Below, piece after piece: positions 1 through 11,900 of a stretch of DNA of 33,426 bases (its first letter is position 1; each line of letters starts with the position of its first letter). The DNA is from Mnemiopsis leidyi (Eukaryota; Ctenophora; Tentaculata; Lobata; Bolinopsidae). The stretch is from contig JH155852.1 of the NCBI GenBank assembly GCA_000226015.1, positions 128,370-161,795 of the forward strand. The letters run 5' to 3'. The notes under the pieces were generated by a model. That model made no database searches, was not told the origin of the DNA, and saw nothing but the letters and a program-made list of their open reading frames with translations. Made by a program: the position numbers and the translations under genes.

Positions 1-58
1 GCACCTCCTGTCATTTATTCCCATTCGCTATGAATTAGGGTCTGACAAAGTCAGACAA
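1..58 (-). mobile_element. Short TTGT...ACAA element (family 2), cut by window edge
   Basis: Ends GTCTGACAAAGTCAGACAA at 58, matching the family 2 terminus, and contains CACCTCCTGTCATTTATTCC. The other end lies outside the window. Confidence 0.7.
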
Positions 59-92
59 GTGAAATATCTTAAAAAACGCTATTTTCATTTAC

Positions 93-170
93 TTGTACAG
101 CAGCGCGCACCCTCCCGTCATTTTATTCTCCTTTATTCGCTTCGAATGAGGGTCGGACAAAGTCAGACAA
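93..170 (-). mobile_element. Short TTGT...ACAA element (family 2), 78 bp, with TSD
   Basis: Runs from TTGTACAGCAGCGCGCACCC to GGTCGGACAAAGTCAGACAA. It is flanked by a perfect 8-bp duplication, TCATTTAC, at 85-92 and 171-178. Related units occur at 1-58, 336-389, 20417, 21431 and 32452. Confidence 0.8.
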
Positions 171-335
171 TCATTTACAAGTCTGTGTAAGTTGGAAAGG
201 TTAGAAGTTCCAATTATAGCATCAACAAAATAATGTTAACCTGAGTCAATCCGTCCTCAATACTTTTTCCCAGCTCTGTAGAGATCCAACTGTCATGTTC
301 TAAAAAGAATTGTTTCTTCATTTTGTAGCAAAATA

Positions 336-389
336 TTGTCCGACCCTCTATGGGAATAAAATGACAGGAGGGTGCGCGCTGCCGTACAA
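336..389 (+). mobile_element. Short TTGT...ACAA element (family 2), 54 bp, with TSD
   Basis: TTGTCCGACCCTC at the left and GTGCGCGCTGCCGTACAA at the right, flanked by a perfect 9-bp duplication AGCAAAATA at 327-335 and 390-398. Only 54 bp long, close to the smallest size a two-ended element could have. Confidence 0.82.
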
Positions 390-399
390 AGCAAAATAA

Positions 400-660
400 G
401 AAATTAAAACAAATAAAGCAGTATTTTTTGTAATTTACATTATCGACTTGCTAAACCAGTATTGTAGTTTATGCGAGCGCGGCTCAAAATTCAGACATTG
501 TGAGAGCGAGCTGGCATGCCGTGGCATGGCGACCTGTCTTTATTTAGAGCCGCGCGCACACGTAAGGGCTATAGCGGCTTAGCAAATTAAATTATCGAAA
601 AGCATTTGAGTACCTTTTAAATGTTAAATCAATTTAAAAAGTGTCTATGGTCTAAGTATT
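400..660. other. Gene-free stretch with a GC-rich inverted pair
   Basis: GAGCGCGGCTC (about 475-485) and GAGCCGCGCGC (547-557) face each other about 60 bp apart. Possibly another short inverted-repeat element, but no target-site duplication was found. Confidence 0.4.
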
Positions 661-665
661 TTAAC

Positions 666-845
666 TGGCGATGCGCGTCGTTGTCGAGGTGTTACCCGAC
701 CCGCGCGCGGCTCGCAGTTTGGCTTTGCAGTTTGCTGCTCTAACGTTTCGTTAGAACGTTAGACGGATATCATCTCGTCAATGCGCGCGGCGTCGCTAGG
801 CCAAAAATGCGTGAGAGCACGTGATTGCCACGACAGTATGTTATC
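666..845 (+). repeat. Third dispersed repeat (family 3), interrupted copy
   Basis: GGCGATGCGCGTC at 666-679 and GGCCAAAAATGCGTGAGAGC with GTGATTGCCACGACAGTA at about 799-839. The family 1 element at 681-781 sits between them. Same order of blocks as at 20535-20607 (- strand) and 31971-32055. Confidence 0.65.
681..781. mobile_element. Short TTG...CAA element (family 1), 101 bp
   Basis: TTGTCGAGGTGTTACCCGAC at the left, GACGGATATCATCTCGTCAA at the right. The 9-bp flanks TGCGCGTCG (672-680) and TGCGCGCGG (782-790) match at 7 of 9 positions. It interrupts a third repeat (family 3) whose uninterrupted relatives are at 20535 and 31971. Confidence 0.75.
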
Positions 846-980
846 AAACTAAAACTATATATCATGATAAAATTATTCACCTAACCATGTAACCAGTATG
901 GTGGCCCATATCCGCCACCAATTTTTTAAAAAAAAATTGATACAATTTTTTTTCAAAACTTTTTTAGCATAAAAATAAGT

Positions 981-1044
981 TTGTCGCGGTGATACCCGAC
1001 TCACACGGTGATACCCGACTCACGCAGCTATATAATCTCGTCAA
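981..1044. mobile_element. Short TTG...CAA element (family 1), 64 bp, with TSD
   Basis: TTGTCGCGGTGATACCCGAC start and ATAATCTCGTCAA end, flanked by a perfect 8-bp duplication AAATAAGT (973-980 and 1045-1052; 9 bp if the shared A is counted). Inside, GGTGATACCCGACTCAC is repeated in tandem. Confidence 0.8.
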
Positions 1045-1052
1045 AAATAAGT

Positions 1053-1340
1053 ATTTTTAAACATAAAATTGAAAAATTAAATCAAATTTGAATAAAATTA
1101 TTGAATATTTGATATTCGCATTTAAATTATTAAATTTTTAAAAAATTTTTACATGAGTTTTCGAAATTTTTTCAACCATTTACAATTTAATACATAATAA
1201 AAAAATGAACTATAAAGTAAGGAATTTCATCAAAAATTATATTTATAAATTAAATATTGATTTAAAATTCATTAAATACCCTGTCTTTTAGCCACACTTC
1301 ACACTTGGGTTTTGTTTTAAAAATTTCACCTGTTTTTCTT
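1053..1340. other. Very AT-rich gene-free stretch
   Basis: Dominated by A/T homopolymer-like sequence between the 981 element and the LINE relic. No feature seen. Confidence 0.6.
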
Positions 1341-1941
1341 TGATCTAAAAGAAGCATTGATCTAAAAAAAGCATTTGATACCGTTTGGAGGGATCTCCTC
1401 CTCCATAAAATAGCCTGCCTCGGTATCTCTGGAAACTTTCTTAACCGCCTTTCTGACATATACAAAAACTCAATGGCGTGCATCAAAATATCCAAACAAC
1501 TCTCACCTGACATAAACATTAGCAAGGGTACGTAGCAAGGTCATCCCCTGTCACCAGACTTATTTAAACTTTATATTCGAGAGCTCTCCAGCAACTCAAA
1601 TCTGTTGGTGATTACCTTATTTCTCATATTATGATTTAGGTCTTACCAGGGTGTTCTACCAACAGAAAAAATCTGATTTGCCACATCCTTCACAGCTTAG
1701 AAGCCTCATTAAATTATGTATAAATCTATTGTGTATTGCTGTGTAAAATTTGATTTTTATTTATTTATTTCTGCTAGCTCTTAGTCTAAAGACACTCCAA
1801 GACAACATCAATATCCTACTTAAATTTTGCCAGCTACTAGGACTAGAAATTAATATAGAAAAAACCAAAATTGTAACCTTTCACCCCCTAGATCTAGAAG
1901 CTACCCTTTACAGTTTTTCTTAAGTAGCCAACTAATAAAGA

Positions 1942-2061
1942 CTTTTTAAATAAGACTTTTTATTAATTTTGCTCCATTTAAGCCCACAAATAGGGGCATT
2001 GGTTGGGTTAATTGTTATTCTTTTACTCAATCATGATGTTAGATTTATTAATTAATTAATT
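1942..2061. mobile_element. 120-bp insertion inside the dead LINE, flanked by a 12-bp duplication
   Basis: AACTAATAAAGA occurs at 1930-1941 and again at 2062-2073. Between them is an AT-rich segment that interrupts RT homology: the EKTKIVTF block lies before it and YLGIIF resumes after it. This is the expected look of an insertion with target-site duplication. Its family is not recognised. Confidence 0.55.
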
Positions 2062-2826
2062 AACTAATAAAGAATACAGATAAGTACTGTTACCTGGGAA
2101 TCATATTTCACAGCAATGGTTCCTTTGCTGCAGCCAATCAGAACTCCGGGCCAAGGCAATGCGTGCTCTATATGGTCTCAAGGGAGGCATCATGAAGGAT
2201 GCACTGTCCCCTCGCTCTCTTTTCAATCTTTTTGACAGCCTTATTAAACCCATCCCTATGGCTGCCAAGTATTGACTTCTCACTCTAAAACAATCAAATA
2301 TCTACTTAAACTGAGTGACCAGTCCGACCCATCACAGGTCCTAAAATATCTAGCACAAGACCATTACGAAAAATTTCACATGAAATCATTAAAATAATCT
2401 TTGTCTGTGCACTCCAAATCCTCCAACATTGGCTGTTGGGGTGAAACTGGTCGCCATCCCCTCATATTTGAAGCTTGTAAACTTGCAATTGACTACTACA
2501 CACGTGTCAAAAACTCTGATAACCCTGTTTTCTCAGCAGCTTTTCATGAGAAAGTTGCTTTAGGCCTAGATTGGTTTTCCAACATCTCTTATCTCATAGA
2601 AAAATATAAAAGCATCTCACCCTCAAACACAAATGCAAAGCTTTCAACACTCATTGCACATCACATGAGGGGAGACTATGTTGAAAAGTGGAAATCTACC
2701 AAACGTGTCTCGCCAAAATTCAATAACAGCTTGAAAAACAAATTCGGCCCAGAAAAATATCTTAACCTTGTCAAACGCCCTGATGCCAGAAAGAGCCTCA
2801 CTGGTCTAAGAATAAGTGCTCACAAC

Positions 2827-2890
2827 CTCTACATTGAAAGGGGCAGATATGAGACAATCTCTACATTGAAAGGGGCAGATATGAGACCCC
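2827..2890 (+). repeat. 32-bp tandem duplication in the LINE C-terminal region
   Basis: Two near-identical 32-bp units start at 2827 and 2859 (each begins CTCTACATTGAAAGGGGCAG). As 32 is not a multiple of three, the duplication shifts the LINE frame; the pre-duplication reading resumes in another frame with the WCVYC block. Confidence 0.85.
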
Positions 2891-3620
2891 TCTAGTTCTC
2901 AGAGCTGACCGTTGGTGTGTATATTGCAAGCTTAACTTGGGCATAGTGGCCACTGAAGATGAATTCATGCACTTGCCAAATGTCCGCTGTAAACTTGAGT
3001 AAGAAATAAGTTCAAATTTCATCCCAAAGACCTTTCTGAACTAGCTGGTTTGCTTTGCTTTCTAACCAAAATTAAACGACAGTGCAGGCCACTGCCATTG
3101 CTAAATCAGTGTATGCAATTCTAACAACAAACTTGCACTACACTGATTAATACAAAAGTGGCGACTGTGGCAGCTGCATAATACTATAGTTTCTTCCAAA
3201 AAAGAACGATTTATTTTCAGATTTAAGACTATTGTAATTGTACAATAAAGTAATTTTATTTTTGTATCCTTGTTGTATCCTTGAAATTATAGTGTACTTG
3301 TGTGCACATTGAGATGTGATCTGATTGAAGTATACAAAGCTAGACAAGGTTCATCTAATCTAATCTAGCGGTTTTTAGATTTTAGCAAATCTGGATTAAA
3401 TGTAATTTGTTAACCAGACAAGAGCAGAAATTCCAAGATTTTTAGCAATTTTATTAATGATAGGGTTATGTTAAAGTGGAATAAGCTTCCTATTGATGTT
3501 ATGATTGTTTTTATAATCTTTTAATTTACATATTTGGGATTATGTTAACAAAGAGTTGAAGCGTGTAATAAATGCCAGCATTTATTTTATTTATTATTTA
3601 TTTCACAGAGTGTAATTGTG

Positions 3621-3861
3621 GATTGGTGGTGTAGTGGTATCTACCTCGACTTTCTATGCAGGAGACTGGGGGTTCAATTCCTAGATCTGTCAATCCTAGA
3701 GGAGTGTGCTTAGGGCATTTGTAATATTTTTCAATCAAGCGAGCCGAAGCCGGGAAAACCGTGATTGAGGATTAAATGAGGAGGATCTCTGTTAAAAGAT
3801 CTCGGATCTTCCAGGAGCCTCTCAGCATGACTGTAAAAGCCTGGGTATAGGCGTATCAAAA
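3621..3861 (+). mobile_element. tRNA-derived SINE, copy 1 with tRNA head
   Basis: The head reads like a tRNA. A-box-like TGGTGTAGTGG lies at about 3627-3637 and B-box GGTTCAATTCC at 3671-3681, the right spacing for an internal pol III promoter. The body has AACCGTGATTGAGG, AAATGAGGAGG and GTAAAAGCCTGGGTA, blocks that recur in copies 2-4. This is the only copy in the window with a good promoter. It is not a functional tRNA gene, since the acceptor stem does not pair convincingly. Confidence 0.75.
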
Positions 3862-4120
3862 ATATTTTAAAATCCAATTTAGAGATGTTTGAATGCAAAA
3901 ACAAAGCATCAGGGAAGCACAAAGTTTAAAATCGAGTAGGTGTTAATGATTTAGAGAACAAGAGGTAGCACAATAGCTTTTTGAAAGAAAATCAATTTGT
4001 AGCTAAAAATAAATTCATTTACATCACATTGATATTTGGATACATTTTTTAAGACATTTTTAGAGATCAAGTGTGATGATGCTGGCATCATTATTCATTA
4101 TTTTTTATTTGTATTCGTTA

Positions 4121-4275
4121 CACCTGTACCCAGGCTTTTACACTTTACAGTTATACTGAAGGGGCTCCTGGAAGATTCTAGATCTTTTAATGGAGACCCT
4201 CCTCATTTAACCCTCAATCACGGTTTACCAGTCATTCAGCTGAGTCGACTGAAGAAGATTGCATCTGGCAAATAA
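4121..4275 (-). mobile_element. SINE body, copy 2
   Basis: On the - strand it reads the same body as copy 1: AACCGTGATTGAGGGTTAAA, GGAGGGTCTCC, GATCTAGAATCTTCCAGGAG, GTAAAAGCCTGGGTACAGG. The tRNA-like head is absent. Confidence 0.8.
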
Positions 4276-4649
4276 GACCAAAATGGCCCATTGCATCTTA
4301 TCAAACCCTAGAATATCTCATCTGATAGGCACTACAAACAAATTCTTAACAGTGATATCAAAAATTATTGGCCAGAAGTCAAATTATGACTAATTTTCAT
4401 TTCAATGTAAGGAGGTACCCAAATTTTAAAGCCACTCTGTATAAGTTTAATTTGAAAAGATGTTATACAGCTGAATTGCAGCCTTCAAAGGTAAGCAATA
4501 GCTGCGAGAGTCGCCAGATTGGTAAGTTTACAAGTCTGTTGTTTTAAATAGCTAAAATTTCATGGCCAAAAGTAAGTTTTTCTAACCAAAAAACCAGAAT
4601 TTATCTACAACAAGTATGTGGTATAGGTATCATCACTGATCACACATTC

Positions 4650-4823
4650 CACCAATCCTAGAGTGCTCTAAGGAAATTTGCCTATGCAATCTTCTTCGGT
4701 CAACTCAGCCAAATTACAGGGAAACCGTGATTGAGGGTTAAATGAGGAGGGTCTCCGTTAAAAGATCTTCTATGAGCCCCTTCAGTTTAACTGTAAAAGC
4801 CTTGGTACAGGTTTAACAAATAC
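4650..4823 (+). mobile_element. SINE body, copy 3
   Basis: Shares CCAATCCTAGAG, AACCGTGATTGAGGGTTAAA, GGAGGGTCTCCGTTAAAAG and GTAAAAGCCTTGGTACAGG with copies 1, 2 and 4. 5' truncated just after the B-box region. Confidence 0.8.
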
Positions 4824-5460
4824 AAAGTCTACGATTAAATTGTTTCAGTTTCACAGCAAATATTTTTACTGTAGCTGCTGTGGTCATAGCGACAGAAAAT
4901 TCATTTACTGAATCTGCATTCTGCTGCTCAATTGCTTCTAGCAGAAGGCAGATACTTGAAGAAAAGCTCCTTTAAAATTTGGGAGATGGAAATCTAGTGT
5001 CTGAGAAACTCAGCGAATGCAATTCTTGTTACTAGACAGTATAAACAAATTTTAATTGAGCTCCTGTATTGAATTGAATCATTCTGCCTAATTAATTCCA
5101 TAATGAATAATTTTATATAATGTTACAACAGCTTACATTTTCAGATATGTATCAATGACAAAAACCTAATTTCACCTGACATTTACTACTATGTCTAAGT
5201 AAGTGCATTTTAGTCATTAGTTTTCCTAATTCTTGTAAAGATTCCCTCTTGTCATTGGACTAAGGATCACCTTATCTATGAAATCCCTTCCAGATCACCT
5301 TATTTTTCCTCCCTTGTCCAAGTCACTTGCGACTCCATTAACAAGATATCAAGTTGTACTAAAATCTATACTTAAATAAATGAATAAAAGTTTAAGCAAT
5401 ATTGTTTGTGCATTTTAAAGTCATGATCACGATCTTAATTGTATTGCTGATAATTTCACC
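4824..5460. other. Upstream flank of KIF23
   Basis: AT-rich. No TATA-type promoter, CpG-rich block or upstream exon could be supported. The true transcription start is unknown because an acceptor lies at 5466. Confidence 0.5.
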
Positions 5461-5482
5461 TTACAGATTCAATTCCCCTGCT
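5461..5482 (+). other. KIF23: Acceptor and 5' UTR just upstream of the KIF23 start
   Basis: A pyrimidine-bearing TTACAG (5461-5466) is followed by 16 nt and then ATG. The start codon is almost at the 5' edge of its exon. This means either an untranslated upstream exon or a spliced-leader trans-splicing site, as found in several invertebrate phyla. Sequence alone cannot decide. Confidence 0.6.
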
Positions 5483-5905
5483 ATGAGGACTCCAAGTTCT
5501 ACTCAGAAAACCCCAAAAAGAAGAAAATGCACTGATCCAGTTGAAGTTTCCTGTAGAATCAGGCCTGTTGCTGGGACAACTTGTGCTGAGCAAATAAATG
5601 ATAATACCCTCAAGATAACTGCTCCTGTAGGGTCTCAGACCTTCAAAAACAATCCAGTTTCTCTATTTTACACATTTAACACCATATTCAATGAAGACAC
5701 AACACAAAAGGCATGCTTTGACAAACTAGCCTTACCCCTTGTGGATGATTTAATCAGAGGTAAAAATGGGCTGCTGTTTGCATATGGTGTAACTTGCTCA
5801 GGGAAGACCCATACTATGATTGGTCAAGCCAACAACCCTGGGATTCTGCCACGCTGTTTGGATGTTGTGTTTAATTCAATCGGAGAGAATCAAGCTAGAC
5901 CATTT
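5483..5905 (+). CDS. KIF23: KIF23 exon 1 (first coding exon): start of motor domain
   Basis: Residues 1-141. It opens with a basic stretch (KTPKRRK), followed by the first motor strand (VEVSCRIRP) and the P-loop at 102-109. The acceptor TTACAG ends at 5466 and the donor GTGAGT starts at 5906. The exon is 423 nt and ends in phase 0. ATG 5483 is preferred over upstream ATGs because these lie before the acceptor, and because human KIF23 also has a short basic lead before the motor. Confidence 0.93.
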
Positions 5906-8900
5906 GTGAGTAATTACTGCTCTGAGCTAGGGCATTCTATTTTATGATATGTCTCTAATCACCATGTTACAACCAAGATGTTTTTTGTTTAATGCATAAA
6001 GACAAACCATGACCAGGGGTTGTACGATTGTCTCTTAAATCATGTCCTACTACATTTTCAGATATTCTTACCTGACGAAAACAATGGTATGAAAATACAG
6101 CCTGAATATCAAGCAGCTCTTATGAAAAACCACAAAGAACGACAAAAACGCCAAGAAGACAGACTACGTAAAAAGGAAGGCAGGCCTGAAACACCTGATT
6201 TGTTAAAAGCAGACGAAATTAGAATTCCAGACAGCACCAAACTTGATTGTGTAAGTTTCTGTCAAAAAAGTAACATACTTTCTTTATGAAACCCCCTAGT
6301 TTGACAACGTGAAGTGTGGTAAACGACCCCCCCCCCCCACGACGCTTTTTTGCAAACGGATTGGAGCCCAAATGGAAAGAGATAGAGACTTGAAAATTTC
6401 AGACAAGGTAGATTTTATCACGTTCTGTGGCTTAGGCTATGTTAAAATTCGCTCCGACCCCTCAAAAACTCTGCTGAGTGCTGCGCGTTCCTAAATTCGA
6501 AATACATGAGTGATATGCGTGCTCTTCTTCTGAAAGGATCAACTTGATGCACTTTTTCTGGAAAATATCAAATTTATCTAAGGAAAAACTAGGAAAAAGT
6601 TAGACCAGTATCATGACATAAAATTTGACGAGGAATCCGAATCTGATAGTTGTTTCAAATAAAAAAAAACTTAGCGTGACCCCTTAAGTGACCCCTTATA
6701 AGGCCCCAAAATGGAAATTTTCGACTTTGAGCTAGGAGAAAAGTTAGACCAGTATTGTGACGCAAAATTTGACGAGGAATCCGAATTTTATAGTTTCGAA
6801 GCCGAAAAATGAAAATTTTCAACTTAAGATTACAAGAAATCTGAAAACCACGTGTCTTTTCTGGCTGGAGGCACGCTTTGCGTTTTGTGACCGATTATAT
6901 ATGGTACACTATTATATCGTATGTCATACCTAAATGCAATCAGCAATACGCATAATTATTATAAAATGATCATTCCTTTAACATTTGTTTTTACTGAGTT
7001 GTAGAAATTGCTTTAGAAAAATGACTGATCTGCAGGTTAATGAAGATAGTGCGTATGCTGTATTTATCAGCTACATCGAGGTGTACAACAACTATATATT
7101 TGATTTACTTGAAGAAGATCAGGTTAATGAGTACGGGCACCCTGTCTTGCCTGAAAGCAAAAAAGTCGGCGAAGATACCAAGTAAGTTGTGCATAATGTA
7201 CGCTTTATCTAAAATTTTATTGGCTACTGCCCGAAAGGCATTTTTGTTATCATATCTTTATCCACTGCAAGAAGTTGGTAACACGGAATATAGATTAACA
7301 TTGCAATCACTTAAATACTAAGCAGACTTAGAAGGTATATAACATCATTTCAACCTATTTAGAAACAAAGTGATGTATGCTAAAGACGTTGCCGAGATTG
7401 AAGTGAAAAGTACAGAAGAGGCTTGTGCTCAGCTCTGGCGAGGACAGGAAAGACGGCGCAAAGCAGCTACAATTCTCAATGACAAGTCATCACGCTCCCA
7501 CAGCGTCTTTAACATCAGACTTGTCCAGGTTTACATTTTATATTTTTATTTTAACTGATTGGATGTTAATTGTAATGGAATTTTGAAATATTGTGCAGTT
7601 GTAATTGGTTCCCAAGCATTATAGTTTAAGACTCAGTACTTCAACTGTGCGTGTCACGGCTCTGTCGTGGCACAAAACACTGTGAAGTGTTGGAAAGTTC
7701 CAGTGTGTTTAATGTTTAGTGCTGCTGAACTGTGTTACTTGGGGAAATTTAACAGTTAGGCTTCGTACCCGTCCCGATAACTGATGATCTCCTACACTTA
7801 CTTTGACAGTTCCGTGTTGACAGGCCGCTCTAAAACCCACCTTATCAGTTCCCCTCAGTGTAATAACCTGCTATCTCGCCCCTCAGTAACTTCACAGCTA
7901 TACGTAATGAGCTGCAATCAGTACTCAGTGCCCTGTAATTATAGAGCCGTGTGAACCTGTAACCGTCCAGCTAAACTTACACGTGCACTTTCTGTGTAGG
8001 GAGTGTTCGTTGTGGTAGATTTACTACAAAAGGGCTCGCCCTTTCGAAAATCAGTTTGATATTTCTGTTAAGTACCTTTATCAGGCCATCAGTCTATAAG
8101 TCTTGAACTTGTACTGAAAGATAATTCTCAAATCTCATGTTTAGGCACAAATCAAGCATGTCCATTTTTCCAAATTCCATACATGCTCGCACAGATACTC
8201 TCGTGCGCCGCGCATTACGCGCGAGATGTAGGAAACTTTTTTAATCACTTCATCGCAGCGTCAGCCGCAATGTGATCTCATGTGTCATGGAGCAAAATTG
8301 CCGTATTCATTGTATTGGATTGTGAACTGAATCGTATTTAATTGCTGACGTTTATTATCATTTAATAGTATTCAATGACCTGGGTTTATTGTAACCAGTG
8401 CAGTTTGAGCTGTTTTACGCACTTGAGTTGAATTTCAATGAATATATCAAAACTGAATGAATGCTATTTATTTAAGTACATGATATATAAGTACAAGAAG
8501 ATTGGATAGAATAAACATTAACCAGAATATTCCCAGGCGCCGTATGACGAAGAGGGAAAACAAATTTTGTTGAACAAAGAAATGATCACTATCAGTCAGT
8601 TATCTTTAGTTGACTTGGCTGGCTCGGAACGAGCTTCGAAAACCAATGTGAGTAAGAATTTGTATGATTTTAAATTACATTCCAGTTTTTTTTTCAAATT
8701 ATTGAAATCAACAACCACAAATGGCTGCCTGTTTCCGTGAAAGTGAACCAATCTTCATTTCACTTATAATGCCTGATACTGCCAATAGCCATTGTATTGT
8801 CTCCCCAACAACAACTCTCATACTTTTATAACACGGCTAAGTCCTAGGACTGCTTTAGTTCGCTAGAAAGTTTGTTATTGTTAGTGTCAGGGCTGGTATT

Positions 8901-11900
8901 TCATCCCAACGGTACACCTGCCTTGTTTTTCCTGGATACTTCGCTGGTTGTTGTTACTTACTCAACAGACCTACAGTGTCACACCACACTCGTGTACCTA
9001 AACAACCAGACAAGGTAGGATTCGATTCAAAATTATGATTTTGCGTATTGAACAAAATCTCAGCTGTTTATTTCCAGGCAACTGGTAGTCAGTTAAAAGA
9101 AGCTGGAGGTATAAACAGTTCCCTCATGACTTTACACACTTGTTTGGAAACTCTACGAGCTAACCAGATTGCTGGTCGCAACATCAAGGTAAAAAAACGC
9201 AGTCTTTTTTAGTTCTTAAATTTTATCACGACATTTATTCCCTAATTCTTACCGTCTTTGAACGAAGGAAATTAATAATTTCAAGATTTTGATAAACTCT
9301 TAAATCAAAATTTTAAAATCATTTTTAGATTTTGATAAACCAACAGACAAACCCATCTCCTCCAGATGGTGCCCTATCGAGAGAGCAAGATTACCCTACT
9401 CTTCAAGAACTTTTTCGAAGGCTCCGGCAAAGTCAAGATGGTAGTTTGTGTCAATCCTCGTTCTGAGGACTTCGACGAAACTTTGGTGAGGAGCAACAAT
9501 TATTGGCAGTAAATTAACTGTACCCCTCTACATGTTAAACACCGATATAGCTGAGCTGCCTGATACTGGACTAAGTTTAAAAGTGTGAAGTATTGCATGT
9601 TAAACAACCCGTACAGCCCCAATTATCAGTACCATAACTGTTCCGTACCCGGTACCACACGATCTGCCACCTGTCTGCACGTCTCTTTCACACTGATCCT
9701 GTTTAAATATCGGCTGTATATTTAACTACACGTTCTTACTCGCGTGTGTTATCCTCACTCGTGTTCTATAGATTCGTATTTTATCACGTGTTTACCAAAA
9801 TTTGTGTTGTGATAGGTCACAGCTCAGGGATGTGTGTCATAATTACAGCAAATTTTTTCATAAAGTGAGGTTTATCGTGGCAGTGCATTATTAGTTCTCC
9901 GCAATGCAGGTTTCAAGATTGGGATTTGAGTTCAGTGTAACCTCACCCTTAATTTTCGTTTGAAACCTAACTAACCTGTCTTGCAGCACGTGATGAAGTT
10001 TGCTGAGTTGACGCAGGACGTGCAAGTTCAGCGCGGACAAGAAGTGCACTTCGACGAAAACATCCTAGAGCCCGGACGTCGGAAACAGAACCTCCTCTAC
10101 AAGAGAGTGTCCGGCCAGACAACCGAACCTCTGGGAGATATCACTAACGGTAACACCCGGAACAGTTTCGGGTTTAACTTACCGGCAGTCCCTCCAGCAT
10201 TCAACATGCCTCCCTTCCCAACCTGGACGGTGAGTTTCTTCTTGTCGATCACTTCCTCTCTCGACACTTGCCCCGTGTTTTGCATCCCCTGTTAAATCCC
10301 CTAGATTATGTCTTGAGATATCCAAGTTGAATTGTGATGAAAAATTGTTGATAGTTTTGCTTACATTTTGTCAAACTCAGCTTATTTGTCTCATGATGAA
10401 TTACTGTAACCTCTCAGAATTAATTACTGCAATCTCGCAGAATTTACTCTGTGATCGAGCATGAGTCATGACAAATTCTTCAACCCCTGCCAGGCTCAGG
10501 ACGGTTCTTCAGAGGACAAGATACAAGCAGTTCTAGCTGCCCTGCACGAGCGACAGCGAATTAAGAAGGACGCCCTGTCTGATTTTGAGAAACGGAAACA
10601 GCGCATGAGGGTGAGTTTTAGATCAATCAGGCTCTTTTTGATAAGCTTTGTTGCCTTGAGAATATAATAAAAATAACTTTCTGTTTTGTTTTTCTGCGTT
10701 TTTGTTCCGGTGCGGCATATATTGGAAAGGTTAAAATATTGCTGCAGGTGTCAGTTCTTTTCATAAAGATGTATTCTTTGAATCTAAACTATAGAAAATT
10801 CTAGACTTTTCGATGGATAAAGGATTAGCCTGTTATCTAATCTTTAAGTCCGATTTCTGGGAAATCGAGCTACTTATGAAATAGGGCAATAGTTCTTTAT
10901 TCGCTTATCTGAGGACAGATTATTTCACGTCAAATAGATTACTTAAATCTAAATCCAAGAAGTAACGAGATCTCACAGAATGAATGACGCAAAACACAGT
11001 TAAAAGTATTCCTTCTGCTCTGACAGAGGGGCCAGCCTCCTTCCTGGCTCTCACTCAGCGACACTGTGTCTGCAAGTGTTTGTTTATACAAGGCCCACAC
11101 ACCACCCCTCCTACATGAAAACTTCATACATTACAAATGTTTCTCTTTTTCCTGCTCCTTACCAAAACACATACATGTTCGCGTACAGTGGGAATGTTGC
11201 AGACTTCTTGGAAACTAGGTTAACGTAGTGGATTTAGAAATTTTTTGTTAGTTATGTAATGTGAGTGTTACTTATATTCTTTAAGCATTGCCATATACAA
11301 TGAATGATCAGGGATCTCCCATCACTGCAATCCTCGGACCGCCTTTGAGTCGTAGAAAATGTGTCTGCACATGTTAGTAGCTGTGTTATCTAAAAAATAC
11401 CACGGCTCCCTAACTCGATTATTTCCCCTGAAACAGGCTGGTGTTTCCTTTCAGACCAGGATTAATCCCCTCTCATTGATCACATCATTATCACCTTCCC
11501 ATGATCCTAACCTTGCCAGATTTGGTGTGTGTGTGTGTCTTAGGAACAGACAAAATATTCGTAGTAAACCGCTCTCTCTCTCTCGGTTTTTGTAGTTAAA
11601 TAAGTAAAACAGTTTGGAAATTTTCTGAGGTTGAAAATTCCAGGTTGGTCCTGCTTATCACTTAATTTAAGTACCCCGCTGAGAGTTGATAAAACTAGCT
11701 GCGTATTCCCAAGGGAGAGCATGTCAACATGCTGTGCTTTTGAAGCCATATACAGGGTTAAACTTAAAGCTGAATGGAGTTGACAGCTATCTGACATTAG
11801 TAATAGTAATGGAGTGTTGAAATAAGTGACGAAAGTTTGGCATCTACTACTGTTCTCTACAAACAGAGGCTGCAGCAATTTTAGTGGCTTGTTAATATTG

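Larger units (their letters stand above)
1345..3170 (+). pseudogene. Decayed non-LTR retrotransposon (reverse transcriptase and C-terminal region)
   Basis: Translation in shifting frames shows non-LTR RT landmarks in order. DLKKAFDTVWRDLLLHK at about 1345-1400 is RT motif A. A damaged motif B with the downstream LSP is at about 1530-1560, with an in-frame stop. LGLEINIEKTKIVTF at about 1836-1880 follows, then YLGIIFHSNGSF at about 2089-2125 and ALYGLKGGIMKDALSPRS. Finally a 160-codon open stretch at 2401-2895 has the usual Jockey/CR1-type C-terminal pattern (FGPEKYLNL, LTGLRISAHNLYIERGRY), followed by WCVYCKLN and EDEF, the CCHC-like end. The YADD motif is not recoverable. Stops, frameshifts, a 120-bp insertion and a 32-bp tandem duplication show it is dead. 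Confidence 0.85.

Noticed and set aside
3621..3695. Possible tRNA gene
   Set aside because: A and B boxes are present, but the acceptor stem does not pair and the same downstream body recurs without the head; it is a SINE.
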